A stretch of DNA of 56,070 nucleotides from positions 110,228 through 166,297 of the forward strand of contig NZ_FOSR01000010.1 in the NCBI RefSeq assembly GCF_900114325.1, given 5' to 3'. Source of the stretch: Rhodanobacter glycinis (GTDB lineage: Bacteria > Pseudomonadota > Gammaproteobacteria > Xanthomonadales > Rhodanobacteraceae). The translations under genes and the position numbers were made by a program. Shown here piece after piece: positions 41,027-48,549 of the stretch; the stretch's first letter is position 1, and the number at the start of each line of letters is the position of its first letter. The notes under the pieces were generated by a model. That model saw only the letters and a program-made list of their open reading frames with translations. It made no database searches and was not told where the DNA came from.

Positions 41027-42697
41027 CTATTCCGATCCGCCTGTCGTGGTGGCCGTTGCCTTTGGCATCGCACCGTCGTCGAGCAATTGCCGCATCTTCA
41101 GGTACACCCCGTTGGTCCAGCCGAAGCCGATCACGTTCTGGGTGTAGCCGGCGGTGATCTTCACGTCGGCGTTGCCGAGCACCATGTTGTATTTTTCGCG
41201 GATTGTGCCGTCCGCGGCGAAGCTGCGATCGACGGTGGCGGTGAACTTGCCGGCGATACGGCGCGCGTCGGCGTGGAAGCCGTAGGCGTCCAGCCCGGCC
41301 ACCGCGAGCCAGTTCGTCGGCGCCCAGCCGAACGGCGCATCCCATTGCGCGCCGGTGACGCGGGTGCTCATGGCCAGCCCGCCACGCTGCTCGAACAGCC
41401 CGAGCTTGCCATCCAGCGCGTGTGCCTGCGCGGGCGAGGCCGCGTCTGCCCACAGCGGGTAGAACGCGGTCAGGTAGGGATCGGTCGAGGGCCGGTGCGC
41501 GACGAAGTCGTAGTCCATGTACAGGCCCTTGGCAGATTGCCACAGGTATTGGTTCATCGCGGCCTTGCGCGTTGCTGCTGCGTGCGCCCAGTGCCTGGTG
41601 TCCGCCGTCTTGCCGAGTTGCACGGCGAAATCGTGCAGTGCGCACTCGTAGCGGTAGAGCAGGCTGTTCAAGCCTACCGGTGCGTAGTGGTGGGTGGAGC
41701 CGCCGAACGGGCCGAAGTGGAAATCGGTGTCGAAACCGGATTCGCGCATGGCGCGGTCGCCGAGATAGTAGTCGGCGCTGAGACGATAGCCGTCGGCCCA
41801 GGCATCGGCGCAGACCTTCGATGCGCCGACGTCGCAACTCGTGGTTTTCAGGTGTGCCGATTCGGCGGCTCCCGGGTGCTGCGATGCCTTGACCAGGTAG
41901 CCGGGGTCTTGAGACGGATGCGCCAGCAGCCATTTGATTACGCCTTGGTAGTAGCGGGCGTCGCGCGACTCCGGCACCGGGCCGTGGCCGTAGTCGAAAT
42001 AGCGGGCCAGGCCGGTGTCGCCAGCGCGGTGCTCGGGGCGCGTCCACACGTCGTGGTTGCGCACCGCCAGCGGGTAGGCGTGCACCAGCCAGGCATGCTT
42101 CGCCGCGGTATCGGGGAAACTGGCAGGATCATCCATCAGCGCTGCCATCATCATGGCAAGGAACGGGGGCTGCGAGCGGCTGAGGTAGACGGTGCGGTTC
42201 GCGTTGAGTACACCGCCATAGTGCGCCACTTCGAACAACGCGTTGTCCACCATATTGCGGGCGAGCGCCTCGCGGTGGTCGGCGAGCAGGCCGAGTTCGA
42301 TGAAATAGCTGTCCCAGCCGTACATCGCATTGAAGAAGCCTCCGGGCACCACGTAGGGATGCGGCAGGTAGAGCAGCCCCTGTGCGGGCAGTTTCGTGGC
42401 ATCGATGTCGCCGAGCCGGTGGATCGTGCGGGGCAGCCGCCGCACCTCGACATGGCAGGTGCCGGCAAGCTGCGCGAGCCCGGCTGGCGTGGGCAGCGCA
42501 TGCGGCAGGTAGACCGTTGGTTGCACTCCACCCACACCGTGGCCGAAGGCGGAGCAGTCGGCCATCTGCCGGGTCAGGCTGGTCCAGGCATGGTCGATAT
42601 AGGCGCGTGTGCGTGCTGGGTCGGGCGTGGCGGCGAAGACGCTTGTCATGCACAGCACGGCCAGCGTGCCGAAGGCGGTACGGGCGAGGGTTTTCAT
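41027..42697 (-). CDS. Exported GH37 trehalase-family hydrolase, atypical
   Basis: 556 residues with a signal peptide ending near SVFAATPD. GH37 signatures are present: GGFFNAMYGWDSYFIELGL (signature 1) and QWDAPFGWAPTNWLAVAGL (signature 2). Residues aligning with the E. coli acid and base are Asp323 in ESGFDTDFHFG and Glu501 in IREKYNM. However the glycine-rich GGGGEY stretch of trehalases before GFGWTNGV is replaced by ITAGYTQNVI, and the acid-site context ESGWDFSSRW is altered. It may act on trehalose, or on another alpha-glucoside handled by this GH65-rich locus. ATG 42697 follows a 58-bp gap after the TPR-oxygenase gene. Confidence 0.9.
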   Translation of the reverse strand: MKTLARTAFGTLAVLCMTSVFAATPDPARTRAYIDHAWTSLTRQMADCSAFGHGVGGVQPTVYLPHALPTPAGLAQLAGTCHVEVRRLPRTIHRLGDIDATKLPAQGLLYLPHPYVVPGGFFNAMYGWDSYFIELGLLADHREALARNMVDNALFEVAHYGGVLNANRTVYLSRSQPPFLAMMMAALMDDPASFPDTAAKHAWLVHAYPLAVRNHDVWTRPEHRAGDTGLARYFDYGHGPVPESRDARYYQGVIKWLLAHPSQDPGYLVKASQHPGAAESAHLKTTSCDVGASKVCADAWADGYRLSADYYLGDRAMRESGFDTDFHFGPFGGSTHHYAPVGLNSLLYRYECALHDFAVQLGKTADTRHWAHAAATRKAAMNQYLWQSAKGLYMDYDFVAHRPSTDPYLTAFYPLWADAASPAQAHALDGKLGLFEQRGGLAMSTRVTGAQWDAPFGWAPTNWLAVAGLDAYGFHADARRIAGKFTATVDRSFAADGTIREKYNMVLGNADVKITAGYTQNVIGFGWTNGVYLKMRQLLDDGAMPKATATTTGGSE

Positions 42698-42755
42698 GGA
42701 TGAAGCCTCATGGGTACGGCATCTGGGGAATCGGTCCCCGGGGTCGCTGGTGTTT

Positions 42756-44576
42756 TCACATTGCCCGCTCCGGCACTGCATCGAAGGCGACGGTGAGTCG
42801 CGCGCGGTCGCTGTAAAACGGCACGGTGCCGTGCCAGACATATGATGGAAACAGCACCAGTGTGCCGGCTTCGGGACGAACGCTGTGCTGGGCGTGCAAG
42901 GGTGGTGTCGTCACGATGCCGGGCTCGCCGAAGGCGAGGCAGCCGTCCGGCGTGGTGGCGCCGGCCATGCCCTCGGGCAGGTCGACATAGAAGGCCGAGG
43001 AGATCCAGCCGCGCGGATGCACGTGGTTGGCGTGGTAGCCGGAACTGTGCAGGCGCACCGACCAGCTGCCGTTGAAGCGGTAGCTGTCGCGATGGCGACG
43101 ACGCAGCGGGTCATCGCCGTGGCCGATGTGCGCGAGGTAGTCGCGGATCGGCGCGTCGAAGGCATTGAACAGGGCCTGGATCACCGGGTCGGTGTGACGG
43201 GTCAGGTCCGCAGTGGTTTCGGTGCCGTGGCGCAGCGACTGGAACAGCAGCGGATGACCGTGCGGATCGTGCAGGCACTCCAGGCTGCGCTGGAGGTCGG
43301 CGAGGAAACTGGCGAGATCCGGCCACCCCGATGGCGCCTGCAGGCGACAGGGTCGTACCAGGTGTGCGTAGTCGCAGTAGGCGTCGTGGCGCACGTCGCC
43401 AAGCAGTCGCCAGGCGGTGGTCTGGAGGGCGATCAAGTACTGGTCGTCAGGCGTCTCGGTCAGCAGGGCTTCGCAGTGATGCAGCGCGTGGCGCGCATCG
43501 CCCACACCAAGCAGGGCGGCGGCCAGCAGGTTGCGCGCGGCCGTCGAAGCGGGCGACACGTGCAGCGCTCGTTCCGCCAGGCTCCGTGCGATTGCAGGGT
43601 CGAACTCCAGCGCGGCAAGCCCTGCGCGTACCAGTAAAACCGGCGTGGCCTGCGCGTGCGAAGCCGGCGCGGACAAGCAGGCATGGGCGCCGCGTGCATC
43701 GCCCGTGCCCTGCAGGATGGCGGCCTTGGCGGCGAGCAAAGCCTCGTCGCCGGTGAACTTCTGCAGAGCCTGATCGAGCGAGTCCGTGGCTTGCGCGGGG
43801 TCGCCGGTACGCATCCACACCAGTCGCGCGAGATGGTCGTGCGCCTCGACGTTGCGCGGTTCCAGCCGCAGGCCGTCGCGCAAGGCCGCTTCGGCGCGCG
43901 CGAACTCGCCGAGTGCGATCAGGCTGCGTGCATGGGTGAAGTGGATGGTGGCGCTCGGGCGACCGTGCGCCAGCGCCAGGCTGGCGGTGCGTTCGGCTTC
44001 GGTGTGATGGCCGGCGGCAGTGAGGGCGATCGCCAGTGCATGCGCGGCGCCCGAATTGTCGGGCGCCGCTTCCGCCGCACGGCGATAGTACGCGATGGCT
44101 TCGTCGTGACGCCCCATCGCAGCCAGCGCCGCCACGTGTTGCGCGGCCAGCTCGGCGTTGGCGTGGCCGGTGGCGCACAGTGGCGCCAGCAGCGCCAGCG
44201 CGTCGGCCGGGCGCTGGTTGCCGTTGTAGTGGCGCGCCAACAGCAATGCGGCGTGCGGCAGCTTGGTGGCCGCGCGTCGCAGCAGGGGTTCGGCTTCGTC
44301 GTGGCGGCCGCTGGTGAGCAGCAGTTCGCCCAAGGTTGTGAGCGTAGGCGCCCAGTTCGGGTCGAGCGCCATCGCCTGGCGCAGCAGTGCCTCGGCGCCT
44401 TCGGCATCGCCGAAACTTTGGCGCAGGCCGCCGAGCAGGCGCAGCGCTTCGGCACAGTCGGGGTGTTCCACGACGATGGCCTGCAGGCGCTGGTGCGCGC
44501 TGCGCAGGTCACCGGCCTGCAACAGCGCGCCGACCTGGCGCATGGATTCGAGCAGCGCGGGTGCGGTGGTGGGCAT
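42756..44576 (-). CDS. TPR-repeat protein with C-terminal 2OG-Fe(II) oxygenase domain
   Basis: 606 residues, no signal peptide. Residues ~5-370 are tandem TPR helices (AEALRLLGGLRQSFGDAEGA, PADALALLAPL, FARAEAALRDGLRLEPRN). Residues ~400-606 look like the putative 2OG-Fe(II) oxygenase family (PF13759 type): NGSWSVRLHSSGYHANHVHP, then GWISSAFYVDLPEG and LVLFPSYVWHGTVPF, where HxH and the later His are candidate iron ligands. The family hydroxylates unknown protein or small-molecule targets. It sits inside the alpha-glucoside locus between a GH65 and a GH37 gene, same strand. Its role there is unexplained; modification of a surface or transport protein is speculative. Confidence 0.87.
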   Translation of the reverse strand: MPTTAPALLESMRQVGALLQAGDLRSAHQRLQAIVVEHPDCAEALRLLGGLRQSFGDAEGAEALLRQAMALDPNWAPTLTTLGELLLTSGRHDEAEPLLRRAATKLPHAALLLARHYNGNQRPADALALLAPLCATGHANAELAAQHVAALAAMGRHDEAIAYYRRAAEAAPDNSGAAHALAIALTAAGHHTEAERTASLALAHGRPSATIHFTHARSLIALGEFARAEAALRDGLRLEPRNVEAHDHLARLVWMRTGDPAQATDSLDQALQKFTGDEALLAAKAAILQGTGDARGAHACLSAPASHAQATPVLLVRAGLAALEFDPAIARSLAERALHVSPASTAARNLLAAALLGVGDARHALHHCEALLTETPDDQYLIALQTTAWRLLGDVRHDAYCDYAHLVRPCRLQAPSGWPDLASFLADLQRSLECLHDPHGHPLLFQSLRHGTETTADLTRHTDPVIQALFNAFDAPIRDYLAHIGHGDDPLRRRHRDSYRFNGSWSVRLHSSGYHANHVHPRGWISSAFYVDLPEGMAGATTPDGCLAFGEPGIVTTPPLHAQHSVRPEAGTLVLFPSYVWHGTVPFYSDRARLTVAFDAVPERAM

Positions 44577-44592
44577 GGGATGCTTTCCGGCC

Positions 44593-44641
44593 CGTCATTC
44601 CAACACGGGTTTTTGCCCGTCATTCCGGCCTGCGCCGGAAT
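44593..44641. repeat. Intergenic palindrome family D, copy 2 (tandem partial units)
   Basis: Two head-to-tail CGTCATTCC starts (44593 and 44618). Only the second is completed as a hairpin, ATTCCGGC/GCCGGAAT. It lies in the 101-bp gap between the secreted GH65 gene and the TPR-oxygenase gene. Confidence 0.75.
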
Positions 44642-44677
44642 GGCGAGGTTGGAGCTCGGCGCTCATCGGGGGCGTCT

Positions 44678-46927
44678 TCATAGCGCCCGCCGCATCAGCG
44701 TCGCTTTGCCCGTCGTCGCATCACGCTGCACGGTGACGTCGTACCGTTTCCCGCGAAAGTGCACGCCCTTGAGCGTAAGCGATTGCCACGTCGGCGGCAG
44801 CACCGGCGTGTAGGCCGGGTCGAGTCCCTTGTCGTCGATGCGCAGGCCGGTGAGGCCGTATTCCATGCTCTGCACGAAACCGGCCGAGGTGGCGAGGATA
44901 TAGCCGGCGTTGTTCGCCGCGGTTTCGGTACGCACGTTGAACGGCGGTTTCAGGAAGCCGACCAGGTTGCGCTGGATCCACCGGCCAGCGCCTTTCGCGT
45001 CGCCCAGTTCGGCGGAACCCACGGCGAGCATCACCATCATCATTTCGTTGGGGTCGTCGCCGTGGGTCTTCAGCGCCTGCAGCTGGAAGGCGAAGTCGTT
45101 GCGGCGCACCGTCTCGCTCATCGGCAGGTCGAGGTTGGGGTACATCAGCCAGGCTAGCGAGGAACCCATCCATGTGATCTTGTCGTGCGGCACCGAGGGG
45201 TCGAAATCGTAGTGGCGCTGCGCCTTCTCGTCGAACGGGATGTACATGTGGTCGGCGATGCGCGACCACTGCGGATCGGGCGTGGCGCCGACCAGCGTGG
45301 CCGCCTTCACCGCGATGCGCAGCGCCTTGCGCGCGGCGGCGTTGGTGAACGCGTCGTTCGGCACGTCGTCGTAGGCCTCGTCGGGCGAGGTGACGTGCAG
45401 GATCTCGTAGCGGTCGTGCGCCTTGTCCCAGGTGACGCGGCTGGCCCAGAACTCGGCCACGCCGCGGATCACCGGCCAGCCGTCCTGCTTCAGCCAGTCT
45501 TCGTCGCCGGTGGCGAGCCAGTACTGCCATTGCGCGATGGCGATATCGGCGTTGACATGGATCTCGCGGTGCACGCCCTCGGCGAAATGCGGGGTGACCA
45601 CGGTGCCTTTCTGCGGGTCGGACTCCCACGGATACATCAAGCCCTTCCAGCCGTAATGCGCCGCCTGCGCCTGCGCGGGCAGCATGGTGCGATGGCGGAA
45701 CATCACGATCGGTTTCGCCCGTTCCGGATGCAGCAGCAACAGCGCGGGGAATACCCACGAATCGCTGTCCCAGAACGCGTGGCCGGCATAGTTGGGGGTG
45801 AGCGCGCAGGCGCCCATCGGCCACGCGGTGCCCACGGTAGTGTTGGACAAGAGGTAGTAGAGATCCGAGTGGATGGTCTTCTGCACCTGCGGGTCGCCAT
45901 CCACCACGATGTCCGATTGCCAGAGCTGGCGCCAGGCGGCCTGGTGGCTTGCGAGCAGGGCGTCGAAGCCGGTGCTGCGTGCTTGCGTGGCGAGCGCGAG
46001 ATCGGCCTGCGCACCGCCGCCCCAGCCATCGCGCGAAGCGGCGATGTACTTGGTGAAGGCGTAGGTCTTGCCCTGCTCGACATGCACGGTGAGGTCGAGT
46101 GAGAGCCGATACGGTCCCTTGGCAAGCTTCGCGCTCCGGATCACGATCCCGTCCGGCAATGCGATGGCAGCGGCCTCGGCCATCGCCAGGCCCTGCTTGG
46201 CGCGACCGTCGAGCCACAGCGTCAGCGTCTTCGCGTTGCCGTCGTCGGACAGCACCCGGGTGTAGCCGGGGTACCACACCGGTGCACGGTCGGGCGTGGG
46301 CACCGGCTTGTTGTCGAGGTTCTGCCCGCTGGCGATCACCGCGGCGATCATCTGTGCGCCAGTCATCGTCGCGATCGCGAAGCGCGGCTGGTAGGCCGAC
46401 CACAGCCGGATCGGGAAGGTGAGCTGCACGTCGCCGCTGAACTGCGGCGTGATGGTGAAGCGGATCGCGGCCAGGTGCGGATCGGCCTGGCTGACGAAAC
46501 TGGTCACCTGCACGTCGGTGGCCTTGTGCGCGTAGTCGAAGCGGTAGCGCGTGGTAAGCGTGGCGTCGTGCATGTCCAGCGTCTGCGTGTAGCCGGCGAA
46601 GATTTTCGGGTCCAGTCGCGTCGAATTCAGCCAGCCGCCGCCGGGGTTGTAGTCGATTTCGTTCCAGCCCGGGATCGCGGCGGGACGAGAGGTGTCGCCC
46701 TTCGCGTAGTCCATCAGGGCGACCATGTAGCTGCGCGTCGGTTCGGTGCCGCGCGGTGAGGTCATCACGGAGAAGTAGCCGTTCGCCAGGTAGCTGGGGA
46801 AATAGCTGCCGAAATTCTTCGCCGTGCCGGTGAGCAGGAAACTGGGATCGGTGGCGCAGCGTGCCAATGGTGCGTGGGCCATGCCGAAGAAGATCAGTGC
46901 AGTGAAGCCGATGTGGCGCAAGCTCAT
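44678..46927 (-). CDS. Secreted GH65 alpha-glucoside hydrolase (kojibiose hydrolase / acid trehalase type)
   Basis: 749 residues with a signal peptide (LIFFGMAHAPLARCAT). The (alpha/alpha)6 catalytic domain shows GHAFWDSDSWVFPALLLLHP and the catalytic acid Glu517 in VTSPDEAYDDVPNDAFTN, as in GH65. An N-terminal beta-sandwich (about 25-300) and a small C-terminal domain flank it. A phosphorylase would be cytosolic; export favours a hydrolase on kojibiose, trehalose or a related alpha-glucobiose. GGGAG precedes ATG 46927. The gene is 55 bp after an MFS transporter on the same strand. Specificity is inference. Confidence 0.9.
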   Translation of the reverse strand: MSLRHIGFTALIFFGMAHAPLARCATDPSFLLTGTAKNFGSYFPSYLANGYFSVMTSPRGTEPTRSYMVALMDYAKGDTSRPAAIPGWNEIDYNPGGGWLNSTRLDPKIFAGYTQTLDMHDATLTTRYRFDYAHKATDVQVTSFVSQADPHLAAIRFTITPQFSGDVQLTFPIRLWSAYQPRFAIATMTGAQMIAAVIASGQNLDNKPVPTPDRAPVWYPGYTRVLSDDGNAKTLTLWLDGRAKQGLAMAEAAAIALPDGIVIRSAKLAKGPYRLSLDLTVHVEQGKTYAFTKYIAASRDGWGGGAQADLALATQARSTGFDALLASHQAAWRQLWQSDIVVDGDPQVQKTIHSDLYYLLSNTTVGTAWPMGACALTPNYAGHAFWDSDSWVFPALLLLHPERAKPIVMFRHRTMLPAQAQAAHYGWKGLMYPWESDPQKGTVVTPHFAEGVHREIHVNADIAIAQWQYWLATGDEDWLKQDGWPVIRGVAEFWASRVTWDKAHDRYEILHVTSPDEAYDDVPNDAFTNAAARKALRIAVKAATLVGATPDPQWSRIADHMYIPFDEKAQRHYDFDPSVPHDKITWMGSSLAWLMYPNLDLPMSETVRRNDFAFQLQALKTHGDDPNEMMMVMLAVGSAELGDAKGAGRWIQRNLVGFLKPPFNVRTETAANNAGYILATSAGFVQSMEYGLTGLRIDDKGLDPAYTPVLPPTWQSLTLKGVHFRGKRYDVTVQRDATTGKATLMRRAL

Positions 46928-46982
46928 GGTCGCTCCCGAAGTGGTGCGCGGCGTCGTCCATGGCGCCTGATGGATGCGAAAC

Positions 46983-48251
46983 CTATTTCGCGGCAAGCCG
47001 GATGGCCGGCGTCGATGCTGCCATGCCGTGGCGGTTGGTCTCGCGCTTGAAGAAGAACAACGTGACCAGCAGCAGCACCATCGGCACCAGCGAAAAATAG
47101 AACGCATCGATGCCGTTGAAACGTGAGAAAACGATCGCGGTGATGCGCGAGCCCAGTGTGCCGCCCAGTGCGGAGAAAATCACGATCAGCCCGGTCATCG
47201 CCGCATGCGACGGCTTGGGTAGCGAGCTCAGCACCACCGAGTTGATGACCGGATAGATCGGCGCCATCAGCAGGCCGATCAACGGGATCAGGTAGGCGGC
47301 GACAGGCGCACTGAACCAGCCTACGCCCGGGCGCGCCGCCACGCCACGTGCCAGCGGGAGCACTACCAGCACCAGCACGCCCATGCCCAGCACGCACAGG
47401 TTCAGCAGGGTGTACCAGGGCACCCGGCGCAGCACCTGGCCGGCGGCGATGCGACCGATGGCGGTGGTCGCGGCGAGGATGCTGGCCAACTGGATGCTCA
47501 TCGCGTTGGGCAGCTTGAGCACCTCGTTGTTGAAGGTGGGCAGCCAGGTGCCGAAGCTCTGCTCGATCAGCACGTAGAGGAAGGCCGAGGCCAGGAATAC
47601 GTAAACCAGCGGGCGCACGAACAGGTGCAGCATCTCCAGCAGCGAGCCGCGCACCGATGTGCCTTCGTCGCTGCGCGCAGCTGATTCGTCCATGCGCGAA
47701 CCGGTGATCAGCACGATCACCAGCACGCAGACCACGGCCAGCAGCCAGTACACGTTGAGCCAGGCATGGTTACCCGGTGCGCGGCGGTCGACAAAGGCGC
47801 TGAACAGCCAGCCGGCGACCAGCACGCCGACCATGAACAGGCCTTCGATGGTGTTGGTGAGGCGGCCGTGCTCGGCCTTGTCGCTGGTCAGCAGCCCGAT
47901 CGACGAGTACACAGCGACCTTGACCAGCGCGAACGAAATGCCGATGCAGGTGAACAGCAGCTCGGTGGTGTGGAAGCCGGGGAACAACGGCATCAGCGAG
48001 CAGGCGACGGTGACGATGCCCAGCGCGATCATCATCGCGCGGCGGTAGCCGAGCAGCGGCAGGAACGAGGCCACCAGGAACGAGGTGATGGCGATCGGCA
48101 GATCCTTGAACAGTTCCAGCAGGCTGGCCTGCGGCTTGCCCACGCCGAACGTGTAGATGGATTGCAGGATCACCGTGCCCACACTGTTGAGCAGGATCGC
48201 GAAGACCATGTAGATCAGGGCCAGCGCGACGATCATGCGAAATCGGTTCAT
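46983..48251 (-). CDS. MFS transporter (TsgA/sugar-permease-like)
   Basis: 422 residues with about 12 helices, beginning MNRFRMIVALALIYMVFAILLN. The 2-3 loop is LGYRRAMMIALG and the second half contains FGTWLPTFNNEVLKLP and the helix LIVIFSALGGTLGSRITAIVF. The overall pattern is like TsgA/FucP-related MFS proteins. Placed between a TonB receptor gene and a secreted GH65 gene on one strand, it would carry the liberated sugar or disaccharide across the inner membrane (inference). ATG 48251 was chosen because the polar upstream codons show no family character. A 298-bp gap with two hairpins separates it from the TonB receptor, so it may have its own promoter. Confidence 0.87.
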   Translation of the reverse strand: MNRFRMIVALALIYMVFAILLNSVGTVILQSIYTFGVGKPQASLLELFKDLPIAITSFLVASFLPLLGYRRAMMIALGIVTVACSLMPLFPGFHTTELLFTCIGISFALVKVAVYSSIGLLTSDKAEHGRLTNTIEGLFMVGVLVAGWLFSAFVDRRAPGNHAWLNVYWLLAVVCVLVIVLITGSRMDESAARSDEGTSVRGSLLEMLHLFVRPLVYVFLASAFLYVLIEQSFGTWLPTFNNEVLKLPNAMSIQLASILAATTAIGRIAAGQVLRRVPWYTLLNLCVLGMGVLVLVVLPLARGVAARPGVGWFSAPVAAYLIPLIGLLMAPIYPVINSVVLSSLPKPSHAAMTGLIVIFSALGGTLGSRITAIVFSRFNGIDAFYFSLVPMVLLLVTLFFFKRETNRHGMAASTPAIRLAAK

Positions 48252-48391
48252 GTGGTACTGCCTGCGGATGGATGGGTGAAGGCCGACTCCGGGCCGAGGC
48301 CGGCGACGTGGCGTATGCCTGCCGCCGGGTTCATCGCGCGAGTCACGATGGCACGCGGCGGCCACTGCCGCCATCTGCCATGCCAACCCCG

Positions 48392-48423
48392 GACCTGCCG
48401 GATAGAGGGGTGTCCGGCAGGTC
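48392..48423. terminator. Hairpin downstream of the TonB receptor gene
   Basis: GACCTGCCGGA / TCCGGCAGGTC, a perfect 11-bp stem with a 10-nt loop. It lies in the 298-bp gap between the TonB receptor stop and the MFS start. There is no T-run, so it is only a candidate terminator or mRNA processing stem. The rest of the gap shows no gene. Confidence 0.4.
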
Positions 48424-48497
48424 GACGACGCCTGGGGGAGGGGGGTCGCCGCGGGCCAGCGTCCTTTGACGGACTCCCAGGGAAGGTCTGAACAAGC

Positions 48498-48525
48498 CGT
48501 CATCCCAGCCTTTGCTGGGATGACG
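48498..48525. repeat. Intergenic palindrome family D, copy 3 (single hairpin)
   Basis: CGTCATCCCAGC / GCTGGGATGACG with a 4-nt loop, 24 nt after the TonB receptor stop codon. It could also act as a transcript end. Confidence 0.8.
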
Positions 48526-48549
48526 AGAAAAGACTTGACCAGAGATCCC

